DNA from: an uncultured Pseudomonadota bacterium
GTDB lineage: Bacteria > Pseudomonadota > Gammaproteobacteria > Steroidobacterales > Steroidobacteraceae
Assembly (NCBI GenBank): GCA_946479515.1
Contig: CAMLGF010000001.1
Location: forward strand, 1-64,000
Direction of reading: 5' to 3'
Length of the DNA stretch: 64,000 nucleotides
Position numbers and translations under genes: made by a program. Below the pieces are notes generated by a model. It had not been told where the DNA came from and ran no database searches. It saw only the letters and a list, made by a program, of their open reading frames with translations. The number at the start of each line of letters is the position of its first letter. Positions within the stretch are counted from its first letter, which is position 1. Positions 50,826 to 62,652 of the stretch are shown piece by piece.

Positions 50826-52727
50826 CTATTCGAACACGCGCGGGTTCTTGACGACCTCGGCCTTGCGGCGGGCCTCGGTGACGTAGGCGGCCACGTCGCC
50901 CTGCGCTGCGCGCCGCAGGCGCTGATCGGCCTGCTGCTGCACCAGCATGGGGTTGGCGCTGCTGTCGGCGATGCGGGTGCTCGTGAGCACGAAGACGGCC
51001 GAGCCGTCATCCAGCTTGGCCACCTTCATGACGGGCTTGTCGGTGGGCCGAGGCGCGTCGAACACGGCGGTGCGCAGGGCCGCGGGAATGGACGGATCGC
51101 CGCGACCCACGAAGTGCGGCGGATCGGCGGTCACGCCAAAGCCCTTCGCCACGTCATCGAATTTTTCGCCGGCTTCGAGCTTCTGGAGGGCTTCTTCGGC
51201 CGCAGCCTTGGCGGCAGTGACGCCGCGCTCATGGCGCAGCAGATCGACGATCTCGTCACGCACCTCGGCCAGCGGTTTGACCTCGGCCTTGTGATGCGAG
51301 GCCACTTTGACGAGGACCAGGCGGTCCTCGCCGAGCGCGACCGGTCCGCCGATCTTGTGCTGGTTCAGCGTGGCGTCGCTGTACACCGTCGCCTGCAGAT
51401 CCGGGCTCGAGCCCAGCGGTTCGCCGCCGCCGCCGCGCAGGAACTGCGGCACGGAGCCGCGCGTGAGACCGAGCTCCCGGGCGAGCTGGTCGAGATCGGA
51501 AACACCCTTCTCGAGCTGCGCCTGGATCTGGTCCTGACGTTCACCGAACAACTCGGCCGCCTTGTCCTGGCGATACTGTGAATCCAGCTCGGCACGCACC
51601 TCGGCGAACGGGCGTTCCTCGGTGGGCTGGATCTCCTCGAGCTTGAGGATGTGATAGCCGTACTGCGACTTCACCGGATCGGATACGTCGCCGACCTTCA
51701 TCGCGAACAACGCGTCGCCGATGGGCCCCTCGAACTGCGATTGGGTGACGAAGCCGAGATCGCCGCCCTGCTCTTTGGTGGGATCGTCGGAATATTGTTT
51801 GGCCAGGGCGGCGAAATCCTTGCCGGCCCGTGCCTCGGCAACCACGGTCTGGGCACGTTTGAGCGCGGCGGCATCGTCGTCGCCCTCGTTGACGCTGATG
51901 ACGATGTGGCGCGCACGGCGGCTCTCTTCGCGCACGTACATGGCACGGTTCTCGTCATAGAGCTGCTGCAGATCCGCCTCGGTGGGCTCCACCTGGGCGG
52001 CGAGCTGTTCGAGACGCAGCTCGGCGTACTCGAGCGCCACGTACTCGGCCGACATGAACCGGTCGCCATTCTTGTCGTAGTAGTCCTTGATGGCGGCGTC
52101 GTCGATGGGCGCATCGCCCACGAACTTGTCGGCCGGCAGGCGCAGATACTGCACCTCGCGTTCCTCGTTCTCCAGGTTCGCGAGCCGCTGCTGTTCGGCG
52201 CGCGTCAGGAAGAAGGACGCGCCGATGCCCTGCTGCAGCTGGTTGTTGAGCAGGTCGGTACGGGTCTCGTTGAAGTACTCGTGCTCGGTCTTGTTGTTCT
52301 GCTGCAGGAGGATGGCCATCTTCGACGCATCGAACTTGCCATCGGTCTGGAATGCCGGATTCGAGCGCCAATCGGCGAGCACCGTCGCTTCGCTGACGCG
52401 GTAGTGTTGATCGGCCAGGCGCTGCTGCAGCACCTCGCGCAGTATCAGGTTGTCGATGATGTTGGACTGGATTTCCGCCTTGCGGTCCTCGGGGATCTCG
52501 GTGCCGTACTGGCTGGAGTAGCGCTGCTGGAGCGCGTTCCATTCCTCCTGGGCAGCGCTGGCGGGAATCTCCTCGCCATTGACCTCGGCGGCCGTGTTAC
52601 TGCCGACGCCGGTGAGATCCAGCGAGCCCGCGCCACCCCAGAGGATGAAGGTGGCAGCGATGCCACCGAGGATGACCCAGGTCAGCCATTTCTGGCCCTG
52701 CAGGCCATCACGAATGCGTTGCAGCAT
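50826..52727 (-). CDS. ppiD: Periplasmic folding chaperone/peptidyl-prolyl isomerase PpiD
   Basis: 633 residues. An N-terminal inner-membrane anchor (KWLTWVILGGIAATFILWGG, about 13-33) is followed by a SurA-like chaperone region with alpha-helical repeats (LILREVLQQRLADQHYRVSE), the parvulin domain (about 265-360: RRARHIVISVNEG, YSDDPTKEQGGDLGFVTQSQ, GYHILKLEEIQ) and a second, more degenerate parvulin-like region (about 455-580). It helps fold outer-membrane proteins at the SecYEG exit. ATG at 52727. In many relatives hupB lies between lon and ppiD; here it does not. Confidence 0.93.
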   Translation of the reverse strand: MLQRIRDGLQGQKWLTWVILGGIAATFILWGGAGSLDLTGVGSNTAAEVNGEEIPASAAQEEWNALQQRYSSQYGTEIPEDRKAEIQSNIIDNLILREVLQQRLADQHYRVSEATVLADWRSNPAFQTDGKFDASKMAILLQQNNKTEHEYFNETRTDLLNNQLQQGIGASFFLTRAEQQRLANLENEEREVQYLRLPADKFVGDAPIDDAAIKDYYDKNGDRFMSAEYVALEYAELRLEQLAAQVEPTEADLQQLYDENRAMYVREESRRARHIVISVNEGDDDAAALKRAQTVVAEARAGKDFAALAKQYSDDPTKEQGGDLGFVTQSQFEGPIGDALFAMKVGDVSDPVKSQYGYHILKLEEIQPTEERPFAEVRAELDSQYRQDKAAELFGERQDQIQAQLEKGVSDLDQLARELGLTRGSVPQFLRGGGGEPLGSSPDLQATVYSDATLNQHKIGGPVALGEDRLVLVKVASHHKAEVKPLAEVRDEIVDLLRHERGVTAAKAAAEEALQKLEAGEKFDDVAKGFGVTADPPHFVGRGDPSIPAALRTAVFDAPRPTDKPVMKVAKLDDGSAVFVLTSTRIADSSANPMLVQQQADQRLRRAAQGDVAAYVTEARRKAEVVKNPRVFE

Positions 52728-52760
52728 CGACAGTCCTAAACGAAGCGCCCTGAAAAGAAT

Positions 52761-52837
52761 TGGCGGAGCGGACGGGACTCGAACCCGCGACCCCCGGCGT
52801 GACAGGCCGGTATTCTAACCAACTGAACTACCGCTCC
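52761..52837 (-). tRNA. tRNA-Asp (GUC)
   Basis: 77 bases with encoded CCA. Acceptor stem GGAGCGG/CCGCUCC, T-loop GGTTCGAGTCC, D-arm GTTCAGTTGGTTAGAAT and anticodon loop CCTGTCACG with GTC, decoding GAC/GAU. 5' end at 52837. Confidence 0.96.
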
Positions 52838-52890
52838 AATTTTTCGTTCCGGCGCTTCCAGGGAGAGACCCCGGCTCCGGAAGGGCGCGC

Positions 52891-52896
52891 AGTTTA
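52891..52896 (-). promoter_or_regulatory. Candidate -10 box for tRNA-Asp
   Basis: TAAACT followed by GCGCGCCC, the GC-rich discriminator common in stable-RNA promoters, about 53 bases before the tRNA. No convincing -35 is seen. Confidence 0.3.
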
Positions 52897-52957
52897 GCGG
52901 AAGAATTCAAAAAATGCAGGCCGATGAACCGACCCTGCAGCCCCGGCCACCGCCCCC

Positions 52958-54028
52958 TTATCGATGCTCCAGATCCGGCGCGATGACTCGCGCCACTTCC
53001 CCGGCGACCAGGCGATGCGCGGCCGGGTTCCAGTGCGCATCGAGTGGCGAGCGGTCGAGGGGACCCCCTCCGGCGGCGAAATGGCGGCGGAACAGCGGCT
53101 CCGTGTCGACCACCCGCAGGCCCGCCGCGCGCGCCAGCTCGGCCAGTCGCAGATTCGCGAGCAGCGCCCGGGTCCGGCAGCCTCGCACGCGCCCCGGCGG
53201 CAGCCCCGCGTAGAGCGCCCTGCGGTCGGCGTCGAACACCAGGATCACGCGCTCCGGCGGCAACCCGAGGGCGCGCGGCAATTGCGCCGTGAAAGCACGC
53301 AGCAGTTCCTCGTCCTGCTTTGACAGAACTTCGTCGTGGCACCGGGATATGCCGGCCACGTGATCGGCATTCCGCCGCAGGTTCACCAGCGCCGCCGGCC
53401 GCAGCAGCAGGTTGCCGCGCAGGTAACGCACCAGACCGATCGTGCGCATGAATTTGCTCAGCGATGAGCGGTGCAGCTCGGGCACGAGTCGCACCGGCGG
53501 CATCCGGCCGGCGTCCCACTCGAAGTAACCCGGTGCCGCATGGAAGCCATGGGTGAAATCGCCGGCGGTGATGACGAACACGCCCCACCGCGGCGAGAAC
53601 TCCTTGCCAACCAGCGCGGCGGTGCCCAGGTAATCGGGCATCTCCGCGCCCGACATGCCGAAGTTCAACACGTCGAGCCCGAGCAGTTCGTGCAGCGAAC
53701 CGGACAGCGAGTCGCCGTAGTCGTTCATGAGCGACTCGACGTAGCTGTCACCGAACACCGCGACGTCGCCGTGTCCCGGCCGGTAGTCGCTGGGCGAGGC
53801 GTAGCCGTAGTTGTTGATGCGCCCGTGATGCACGTTCCGCAGGTTCCAGCCGGTCGACATGGTGTACGAGCTGTTCGGAATCATGGTGTGCACGGGCCAG
53901 TGTGCACGCGGGTCGGCGGCATACGTGCCGGCGATGACGGGCGCCACGCGAATCAGGGCTTCGAGGAGCAGCAGCGTGCCGAGAATGCCGCAGCCGAAAG
54001 CGAGAATGCGTGTGAGGAAGCTCTTCAT
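52958..54028 (-). CDS. SGNH-hydrolase-like acetylation protein (AlgJ/AlgX-like)
   Basis: 356 residues with an N-terminal membrane anchor/signal (FLTRILAFGCGILGTLLLLEAL). Catalytic blocks of the SGNH fold: Ser in VAVFGDSYVESLMND and the Asp-x-x-His in SPLDAHWNPAAHRLVAG. It begins 4 bases after the MBOAT stop (54033), so the two are co-translated. Pairing with an MBOAT O-acyltransferase mirrors alginate acetylation (AlgI with AlgJ/AlgX): the MBOAT moves acetyl across the membrane and this protein transfers it in the periplasm. The polymer acceptor here may be the exopolysaccharide of the locus or cell-wall glycan. Confidence 0.8.
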   Translation of the reverse strand: MKSFLTRILAFGCGILGTLLLLEALIRVAPVIAGTYAADPRAHWPVHTMIPNSSYTMSTGWNLRNVHHGRINNYGYASPSDYRPGHGDVAVFGDSYVESLMNDYGDSLSGSLHELLGLDVLNFGMSGAEMPDYLGTAALVGKEFSPRWGVFVITAGDFTHGFHAAPGYFEWDAGRMPPVRLVPELHRSSLSKFMRTIGLVRYLRGNLLLRPAALVNLRRNADHVAGISRCHDEVLSKQDEELLRAFTAQLPRALGLPPERVILVFDADRRALYAGLPPGRVRGCRTRALLANLRLAELARAAGLRVVDTEPLFRRHFAAGGGPLDRSPLDAHWNPAAHRLVAGEVARVIAPDLEHR

Positions 54029-54032
54029 CGCA

Positions 54033-55568
54033 TCAGAAATTGAAGTAGATGAACTCGGTGACGTTGCGCGATGCCGCGGTGATGGCCATCAGCACGATGC
54101 CGGTGCACAGAATGCCGATGAGGAATGCCATGAGCTCGCCGAAATGCCTGCCCGAGGAGCGACGCTCCAGCCAGCGCGTGAACGCGCCGTCGATGAGGGC
54201 CTGGGAATTGCGGACGAACAACGCGACCGCGGAGAACCCGGCCAGCCACGGCAGAATTCCCTCGGAGTAGCCCGCCAGCGACTCGATGCGCGCGCCTCCC
54301 TCGTTGAGCCCGAACAGGCTGGCGACGATGCCATTGGCGATATGCAGCTGCGTGGCGCGGAAGTACACCCAACCCACCATCACGCACAGCAGCGTCAGGG
54401 CCACGCCCGTGCAGCGCCCCAGCCACGCGCGCGGGCCCGCGGCCGGCGCGGGCGGAATGCCCAACCGCTCTCGCAGCCACAGCCAGAAATGGTTCACGAC
54501 CAGGTAGGCGCCATGCAGGCCGCCCCAGAACACGAAGGTCCAGGAAGCGCCGTGCCACAGGCCGCCGAGCAACATGGTCAGCATCAGGTTGACGTACCGG
54601 CGAGCCCGCCCGTGGCGGTTTCCGCCGAGCGGCACGTACAGGTAGTCGCGCAGGAAGCGCGACAGCGTCATGTGCCAGCGTCGCCAGAACTCGGTGATGT
54701 TCCAGGCTTGATAGGGCGAGTTGAAGTTGTACGGCAGCCGCACGCCGATGAGCAGGCTCAGGCCCACGGCCATGTCCGAGTAGCCGGAGAAATCGAAGTA
54801 GATCTGCAATGTGTAGGCCACCACGCCGATCCAGGCGGCGGAGGTTGCGAGCGAGGTCGCCGGATCGTGGCCGAACACCATGTTCGCCACCGGCGCGACG
54901 CTGTCGGCCACCAGCACCTTCTTGACCAGCCCCATGAGCAGGAACGCGAGCCCGATGGTGAAGCTGCGCAACCGCGGGCTGTAGATCGACGCCAGCCGGA
55001 ACTGCGGCATCATTTCGGCGTGGTGCAGCACCGGGCCCGCGATGAGATGCGGGAAGTAGGTGACGAACAAGGCGTAGTGGACGGGATTGCGCTCGACCAC
55101 CTTGCCCCGGTACACGTCCACGAGATACGCGATCTGCGTGAACGTGAAGAAGGAGATGCCGAGCGGCAGCACCACGCCCAGCAACGGGATCTGTCGGCCG
55201 GACAATTCGGCAACCGTGCCAATGAAGAAATCCGCGTACTTGAAGTAGGCCAGCGCGGCCAGGTTCACGGAGATCGCCACGGTGAGCAGGGGCCGCGCCG
55301 CCGTGGGCCGGCGCTCGCGTGCGCGCAGGATCCATTCGCCGAAGCTGTAGTTGAAGGCGATCGAGACGACCAGCAGCAGCGTGTGCTCGATCCGCCAGTA
55401 GCCGTAGAACACCAGCGAAGCCAGCGCGAGCCAGGCGGCGGCGGCCCCCTTGCCTACGAAGCGCGCCGTGGCGAAGAACACCAACAGCGTGATCGGCAGG
55501 AAGAGGAACAGGAATTCGCCGCTGGTGAACAGCAACCCGCATGGCCCGTGTGAATCGGTGTGCGTCAC
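54033..55568 (-). CDS. MBOAT-family O-acyltransferase (AlgI-like)
   Basis: 511 residues, about 10-12 membrane helices. AlgI-type motifs: FSGYSDMAVGLSLLIG, SPYQAWNITEFWRRWHMTLS, RFLRDYLYVPLGGNRHG and the catalytic His in GGLWHGASWTFVFWGGLHG. Transfers acetyl groups toward the periplasm for O-acetylation of a polysaccharide. ATG at 55568, though the N-terminal 10 residues (THTDSHGPCG) are not typical, so ATG or GTG further in is possible. The stop lies 4 bases from the SGNH partner. A tRNA-Val lies just upstream, tRNA-Asp beyond the partner. Confidence 0.9.
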   Translation of the reverse strand: MTHTDSHGPCGLLFTSGEFLFLFLPITLLVFFATARFVGKGAAAAWLALASLVFYGYWRIEHTLLLVVSIAFNYSFGEWILRARERRPTAARPLLTVAISVNLAALAYFKYADFFIGTVAELSGRQIPLLGVVLPLGISFFTFTQIAYLVDVYRGKVVERNPVHYALFVTYFPHLIAGPVLHHAEMMPQFRLASIYSPRLRSFTIGLAFLLMGLVKKVLVADSVAPVANMVFGHDPATSLATSAAWIGVVAYTLQIYFDFSGYSDMAVGLSLLIGVRLPYNFNSPYQAWNITEFWRRWHMTLSRFLRDYLYVPLGGNRHGRARRYVNLMLTMLLGGLWHGASWTFVFWGGLHGAYLVVNHFWLWLRERLGIPPAPAAGPRAWLGRCTGVALTLLCVMVGWVYFRATQLHIANGIVASLFGLNEGGARIESLAGYSEGILPWLAGFSAVALFVRNSQALIDGAFTRWLERRSSGRHFGELMAFLIGILCTGIVLMAITAASRNVTEFIYFNF

Positions 55569-55639
55569 TATGCCGTCGTGACGCCAAACGCACGTCTGAA
55601 GATGCTGTCAGGTGCGTCCTACGGATTCGCCGCGGGAAA

Positions 55640-55714
55640 TGGTGGGTGCTGAGGGGATCGAACCCCCGACCAACGCCGTGTAAAGACGCCGCTCTACCGC
55701 TGAGCTAAGCACCC
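55640..55714 (-). tRNA. tRNA-Val (UAC)
   Basis: 75 bases with encoded CCA. Acceptor GGGTGCT/AGCACCC, D-arm TAGCTCAGCGGTAGAG, T-arm GGGGGTTCGATCCCCTC, anticodon loop TTTACAC with TAC. 5' end at 55714. Confidence 0.95.
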
Positions 55715-55725
55715 GCCGGAACGAA

Positions 55726-55755
55726 GCGGGGCGAGTCTAATGACTCGCCCCCCGC
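55726..55755 (-). terminator. Strong hairpin downstream of lon
   Basis: GCGGGGCGAGTC and GACTCGCCCCCCGC pair around TAAT with one bulge. It lies between the lon stop (55823) and tRNA-Val. No T-run follows on the minus strand, so it is a candidate, not a proven terminator. Confidence 0.5.
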
Positions 55756-55822
55756 TACGATAGTGCAGTGCCACTCCACGGACCCGGCCAAAGGTCGGGC
55801 AGAAACTCCGGCGCAAGCCGTT

Positions 55823-58282
<2,460 letters not shown>

Positions 58283-58359
58283 GCGGCGGGCCCTCGACGC
58301 ACATCGATGCCACGGAATGCGGCAACCGACGGCTGCATTTAGTCAAAGTGTAGCGCGGG

Positions 58360-58386
58360 AGATGGGGCTACGAGAGGGCGTTTCAA
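58360..58386 (-). promoter_or_regulatory. RpoH (sigma-32)-type promoter of lon
   Basis: On the minus strand TTGAAA (58386-58381) is followed after 13 bases by CCCCATCT (58367-58360), an excellent match to the heat-shock consensus (CTTGAAA-N11-16-CCCCATNT). The lon start is 78 bases downstream of the -10. Known for lon in E. coli; here read directly from sequence. Confidence 0.8.
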
Positions 58387-58433
58387 CGGCTGCGACGCAG
58401 GTCGCGGATCGCTGTAGGCGGCGGCAGGAGATC

Positions 58434-58463
58434 GCCGTTGCCCTCTTGAACGAGGGCAACGGC
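58434..58463 (-). terminator. Perfect 12-bp hairpin between clpX and lon
   Basis: GCCGTTGCCCTC and GAGGGCAACGGC pair perfectly around TTGAAC, just after the clpX stop (58482) in the minus direction. No T-tract, but its position and stability fit a clpX terminator. Confidence 0.6.
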
Positions 58464-58481
58464 TTCCCTCAGTAGAATTGC

Positions 58482-59804
58482 CTAGCTGAGGCCGGAACCC
58501 GAAACCCGCCGTGGCGCCGCAGCGTCCTCGGCCGGTGCCGCGTCCGACTTGTACACGATGTAGGGCTTCTGGTGCCCGTCGATGACGGTGTCGTCCACCA
58601 CCACCTTCGAGACATTCTTCATCGACGGCAGCTCGTACATGGTCTCGAGCAGCACGTTTTCGAGGATGGTGCGCAGGCCGCGCGCGCCGGTCTTGCGCTG
58701 CATCGCCTTCTGCGCGACGGCGGACAGGGCCTCGTCGCGGAACTCGAGCTCGGCGCCTTCCATGTCGAACAGGCGCCGGTACTGCTTGGTCAGCGCGTTC
58801 TTGGGCTCGGTCAGGATGCTGATGAGCGCCTTTTCGTCGAGCTCCTCGAGCGTGGCGACCACCGGCAGGCGGCCGACGAACTCGGGGATGAGGCCGTACT
58901 TGATGAGATCTTCGGGCTCGACTTCCTTGAAGATGTCGGTGCCATGCGGGCGGGTGCTCACGTCGCGCACTTCGGACGTGAAGCCGATGCCGCCCTTCTG
59001 CGTGCGGTTCAAGACGATCTTCTCGAGACCGGCGAAGGCGCCGCCGCAGATGAACAGGATGTTGGAGGTATCGACCTGCAGGAATTCCTGCTGCGGGTGC
59101 TTGCGGCCGCCCTGCGGCGGCACCGAGGCGATGGTGCCCTCGATGAGCTTGAGCAGCGCCTGCTGCACGCCCTCGCCCGACACGTCACGCGTGATCGAAG
59201 GATTGTCCGACTTGCGGGAAATCTTGTCGATTTCGTCGATGTAGACGATGCCGGTCTGCGCCTTCTCGACGTCGTAGTCGCACTTCTGGAGCAGCTTCTG
59301 GATGATGTTCTCGACGTCCTCGCCCACGTAGCCGGCTTCGGTCAGCGTGGTGGCATCGGCAATCGTGAATGGCACGTTGAGCAGGCGCGCCAGCGTCTCG
59401 GCGAGCAGCGTCTTGCCGCAGCCCGTGGGGCCGATCAGCAGGATGTTGCTCTTGGAGATCTCGACGTCGTCCTTGCCGCGGCCGGCCGTACCGCCGCGGG
59501 TCTGCAGACGCTTGTAGTGGTTGTACACCGCCACGGAGAGCGTCTTCTTGGCGCGTTCCTGGCCGATGACGTACTCGTCGAGGACCTTCTTGATCTCCGC
59601 GGGCTTGGGAAGCTTGTCGCGCGCGCGCTCGGCGCGGTCTTCGAGCTCTTCGCGGATGATGTCGTTGCAGAGCTCGACGCACTCATCGCAGACGAAGACC
59701 GAGGGGCCGGCGATCAGCTTGCGAACTTCATGCTGACTCTTGCCGCAGAAGGAGCAGTACAGCAGCTTGCCGTCGTCGTGCCGTCCGCGTGTGTCCTCGG
59801 TCAT
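58482..59804 (-). CDS. clpX: ClpX, ATPase subunit of ClpXP protease
   Basis: Unfolds and feeds substrates to ClpP. 440 residues. N-terminal C4 zinc finger ([12 protein letters not shown]...[11 protein letters not shown]), Walker [16 protein letters not shown], Walker [19 protein letters not shown]-type ClpP loop region (KGGIGFTS), sensor 2 [13 protein letters not shown] at 59804. clpP is upstream in transcription direction, about 245 bases away, so clpX may have its own promoter. Confidence 0.97.
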   Translation of the reverse strand: MTEDTRGRHDDGKLLYCSFCGKSQHEVRKLIAGPSVFVCDECVELCNDIIREELEDRAERARDKLPKPAEIKKVLDEYVIGQERAKKTLSVAVYNHYKRLQTRGGTAGRGKDDVEISKSNILLIGPTGCGKTLLAETLARLLNVPFTIADATTLTEAGYVGEDVENIIQKLLQKCDYDVEKAQTGIVYIDEIDKISRKSDNPSITRDVSGEGVQQALLKLIEGTIASVPPQGGRKHPQQEFLQVDTSNILFICGGAFAGLEKIVLNRTQKGGIGFTSEVRDVSTRPHGTDIFKEVEPEDLIKYGLIPEFVGRLPVVATLEELDEKALISILTEPKNALTKQYRRLFDMEGAELEFRDEALSAVAQKAMQRKTGARGLRTILENVLLETMYELPSMKNVSKVVVDDTVIDGHQKPYIVYKSDAAPAEDAAAPRRVSGSGLS

Positions 59805-59832
59805 CTTGGCTCCGTAATCCCCGCTTGGGACC

Positions 59833-59862
59833 TATATATCACGCCGGTTCCGGCAAACCCAA
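59833..59862 (-). promoter_or_regulatory. Candidate promoter of clpX
   Basis: Minus strand TTGGGT (59862-59857), 18-base spacer, TATATA (59838-59833), about 30 bases before the start codon. Weak -35 and short leader. Confidence 0.3.
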
Positions 59863-60048
59863 GGGCCGGGGCGGTGGAACCCGTTGTTTATACGGGATTT
59901 GTCGAGAACTGCGAGTGGCTTCGCAATTGCGCCGATACCGGGCATCGATCCTCGTAATGGAGTGGCCGAACGAACAATGGTTCAGTGGCCGAGCCCGGGG
60001 ACCACGGGCGCCGCAAGCGCCGGTGCCGCGCCGGCGTCATTACGTCAA

Positions 60049-60669
60049 TCAGGTCGTCGGCGCCGGGGGCTGCACTCGCTTGTCGAGCAGCTTGTCCACC
60101 AGACCGTAGGCCACCGCCTCGGTGGGGCTCATGAAATTGTCCCGTTCGGAATCCTGCCGGATCTTCTCGACCGGCTGTCCCGTATGGAACGCGAGGATCT
60201 CGTCCAGCCGCTTGCGGATCTTGAGGATTTCCTGCGCCTGGATGTGGATGTCGCTGGCCTGGCCCTGGTAGCCACCCGAGGGCTGGTGAATCATGGCGCG
60301 CGAATTCGGCAGCATGAAGCGCTTGCCCTTGGCGCCGCCGGCAAGCAGCACCGCGCCCATCGAGGCCGCCATGCCCACGCAGATCGTGCTCACGTCGGGC
60401 TTGATGAACTGCATGGTGTCGTAGATCGCCAAGCCCGCGCTCACCGAACCGCCCGGCGAATTGATGTACAGCGCGATGTCCTTCTCGGGGTTCTCCGACT
60501 CGAGGAACAGCAGCTGGGCCACGATGACGTTGGCCATGTAATCCTCGACGGGACCCACGGCGAAAATCACGCGCTCTTTGAGCAGCCGCGAGTAGATGTC
60601 ATAAGAGCGCTCGCCACGCGCCGTTTGCTCCACGACGATGGGAACCAGATTCAGCGCGCGCTCGTTCAT
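60049..60669 (-). CDS. clpP: ClpP proteolytic subunit
   Basis: Serine protease that forms the barrel of ClpXP. 206 residues. Catalytic triad Ser103 (CVGMAASMG), His128 ([10 protein letters not shown]) and Asp177 (SERDNFMSP). N-terminal short propeptide, then [26 protein letters not shown] about 10 bases before ATG. It is 37 bases after the tig stop, so tig-clpP may be one transcript. Confidence 0.97.
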   Translation of the reverse strand: MNERALNLVPIVVEQTARGERSYDIYSRLLKERVIFAVGPVEDYMANVIVAQLLFLESENPEKDIALYINSPGGSVSAGLAIYDTMQFIKPDVSTICVGMAASMGAVLLAGGAKGKRFMLPNSRAMIHQPSGGYQGQASDIHIQAQEILKIRKRLDEILAFHTGQPVEKIRQDSERDNFMSPTEAVAYGLVDKLLDKRVQPPAPTT

Positions 60670-60706
60670 CGATCGACTCTCCTGGTGGCTCTGTCGGTGC
60701 TCAATC

Positions 60707-62020
60707 TCATTGCTGCTCGTTCTGGCCGAACTGCGTGAGCTCGGAGAACGTCGACGGCTTGTCGGTGACTTTCGCCTGGGTCAGCACGTGGGCGATGGCC
60801 TGGGCTTCGAGTACCTGCGCTTCGATTTGACGCATCATGTCCGCGTTCTGCAAGTAGGCGCGCCGCACTTCCTCCGGGTTTGAATAGGAAGCTGCGAGTT
60901 CGTTCAACTTTTCCTGCACGGATTCGCGGCTCACCTTGATTCCGGAGCTGCGCACCAGCTCGTTCATGAGCAGGCTGAGCGCCACGCGCCGGCGTGCCGG
61001 CTGCTCGAAGGGCTCGCGCGGCGGCAGCTGTTTGGCATCGCGCACGCCGGCGCGACGCAGCATTTCCACCTGCAATTCCTGGATCTGCTCCTCGACCATC
61101 TGACGCGGCAGCTCGAGCGGATTCTTCGTGAACAGCTGCTCGAGAACCTGCGTGCGCACTTTCTGGTCGACGGCGGTCTGCAGCTCGCGCTCCATGTTCG
61201 CGCGCACTTCGCTGCGCAGGCTGTCGACGTTGCCATCGGCGATGCCGAATCCCTTGGCGAATTCCTCATCGAGCGCCGCGGGCGCCTGTTCTTCGACCTT
61301 CACCACCTGCACGTTGAACGTGGCGGTCTTGCCACCGATCTTCTTGTTGGTGTGCTCCTGGGAGAAGGTCGCGTTGAATTCGCGGCTTTCGCCGGCCTTG
61401 GCGCCGAGCAACGCATCTTCGAATTCCTTCATGACCTGGTTGGCGCCGATGACGATGGGCACGCCGTTACCGCTGCCACCTTCGAATTCCTCGCCGTCGA
61501 TCTTGCCGACGAAGTCCACGGTGGCGCGATCGTTGGCGGCGATGCCGCGGGCCACTTCGGTGAAGGTCGGGCGCTGCTTGCGCAGCGTGTCGATCATGGC
61601 ATCGAGATCCTGGTCCGTGACGGAGGCCACGGGACGCTCGAGCGACAGTTCGCTGAGCGGCGCGAGCTTCACCTCGGGCAGCACTTCGAACACCGCGGCG
61701 TACTTGAGGTCCTTGCCGGGTTCGAGCGCGATCGGTTCGATGCGCGGTCCGCCGGCGGGATTCAGCTTCTCGCGCTGCACGGCCTCGGAGAACGACGCGC
61801 GCATGAGGTCATTGATGACCTCGCCGTGCACCTGGTCGCCGTACTGCTGGCGAATGACCGCGAGCGGCGCCTTGCCCGGGCGGAAGCCCTTGAGGCGGGC
61901 GGTGCGCGAGATCTTGTTGAGCCGCTGAGCGACTTCGCCGTCGACTTGCGAGGCGGGAATTGCCACTTCGAGGCGGCGCTCCAAACCGCCCGTGGCGGTC
62001 AATGAAACCTGCATATCCAT
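60707..62020 (-). CDS. tig: Trigger factor
   Basis: Ribosome-bound chaperone and proline isomerase. About 437 residues. Ribosome-binding region with [19 protein letters not shown] (the GFRxGxxP signature), FKBP-like PPIase domain (about 150-240, [18 protein letters not shown]) and C-terminal chaperone domain. The start is ATG at 62020 or 62014 ([20 protein letters not shown]); an upstream frame (to 62137) is only an artefact of the tRNA-Leu gene. It follows tRNA-Leu by about 39 bases. Confidence 0.95.
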   Translation of the reverse strand: MDMQVSLTATGGLERRLEVAIPASQVDGEVAQRLNKISRTARLKGFRPGKAPLAVIRQQYGDQVHGEVINDLMRASFSEAVQREKLNPAGGPRIEPIALEPGKDLKYAAVFEVLPEVKLAPLSELSLERPVASVTDQDLDAMIDTLRKQRPTFTEVARGIAANDRATVDFVGKIDGEEFEGGSGNGVPIVIGANQVMKEFEDALLGAKAGESREFNATFSQEHTNKKIGGKTATFNVQVVKVEEQAPAALDEEFAKGFGIADGNVDSLRSEVRANMERELQTAVDQKVRTQVLEQLFTKNPLELPRQMVEEQIQELQVEMLRRAGVRDAKQLPPREPFEQPARRRVALSLLMNELVRSSGIKVSRESVQEKLNELAASYSNPEEVRRAYLQNADMMRQIEAQVLEAQAIAHVLTQAKVTDKPSTFSELTQFGQNEQQ

Positions 62021-62058
62021 TCCTTCATCGTTGACACTGCTGGCGACTGGCCCACGAA

Positions 62059-62143
62059 TGGTGCGAAAGGAGAGACTCGAACTCTCACGGGTTGCCCCGC
62101 TGGAACCTAAATCCAGTGCGTCTACCAGTTCCGCCACTTTCGC
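62059..62143 (-). tRNA. tRNA-Leu (UAG)
   Basis: 85 bases with encoded CCA and a long variable arm (class II). Acceptor GCGAAAG/CTTTCGC, anticodon loop TTTAGGT with TAG, T-loop GAGTTCGAGTCTC. 5' end at 62143, in front of tig. Confidence 0.95.
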
Positions 62144-62177
62144 CCGGCTTTGAGTACGGCCCGCGCGAGGGGCGCGG

Positions 62178-62183
62178 ATTATA
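62178..62183 (-). promoter_or_regulatory. -10 box (TATAAT) before tRNA-Leu
   Basis: Perfect TATAAT on the minus strand followed by a GC-rich discriminator (CCGCGCCCC), about 35 bases before the tRNA. A -35 is not clear. Fits a stable-RNA promoter that may also feed tig. Confidence 0.5.
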
Positions 62184-62264
62184 GCCTCGCGCGCGGCCGG
62201 GGCGCGATTTTCGGGATTTGGCTATTCTCGGCCGATTCCGGATGGCGCCAGACAGGGGCATAAG

Positions 62265-62636
62265 ATGGGTCAGTTGGGCAATCTCGTCGTCGTCGGCCTG
62301 TTGACTCTCGGGTCTGGCCTGCTGGATGCACGCGGCTTCGTGTTTGCGGCCCGGGCCTGGCCTGGCGGCAACCTGGAACCGAAGATGGGACTGCTGTCGC
62401 TCACCTGTTTCGCGGGTGGCCTCACCGCATACATCGTGGCGGTGAAGTTCATGCAGAACGCCGGCATCCAGGGCGTCGCCCTGCAAAGCGGCATCTGGTT
62501 TGTGATCACGGCCGTGGGCATCGCCGCCATGGACGGATCCATCCTGAACTGGAGCCGCACGCAACAGGTGGTCGGCGTGGCCGTCGCCGTGGCATTGTGC
62601 TGGCTCATCGCAACCACCCGGGCCGCCGAGGCCTGA
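62265..62636 (+). CDS. Small integral membrane protein, unknown
   Basis: 123 residues, about four hydrophobic helices (e.g. NLVVVGLLTLGSGLLDARGF, GGLTAYIVAVKFMQ, IWFVITAVGIAAMDG, VVGVAVAVALCWLIATT). The helix pattern resembles small multidrug/EamA-like half transporters, but no family signature is certain. ATG at 62265; the start follows the tRNA-Leu promoter region on the other strand. It is 16 bases before the Trm112-like gene, so the two may be cotranscribed. Confidence 0.65.
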   Translation: MGQLGNLVVVGLLTLGSGLLDARGFVFAARAWPGGNLEPKMGLLSLTCFAGGLTAYIVAVKFMQNAGIQGVALQSGIWFVITAVGIAAMDGSILNWSRTQQVVGVAVAVALCWLIATTRAAEA

Positions 62637-62652
62637 ACCAGCAGACAGGAAA

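Noticed and set aside
54025..55593. Second minus-strand frame of 522 codons over the MBOAT gene
   Set aside because: Out-of-frame Arg/Ala-rich shadow of the MBOAT gene.
62020..62137. N-terminal extension of trigger factor (MAELVDALDLGSSGATRESS...)
   Set aside because: It is translation through tRNA-Leu, a well-known artefact; the true start is at 62020 or 62014.
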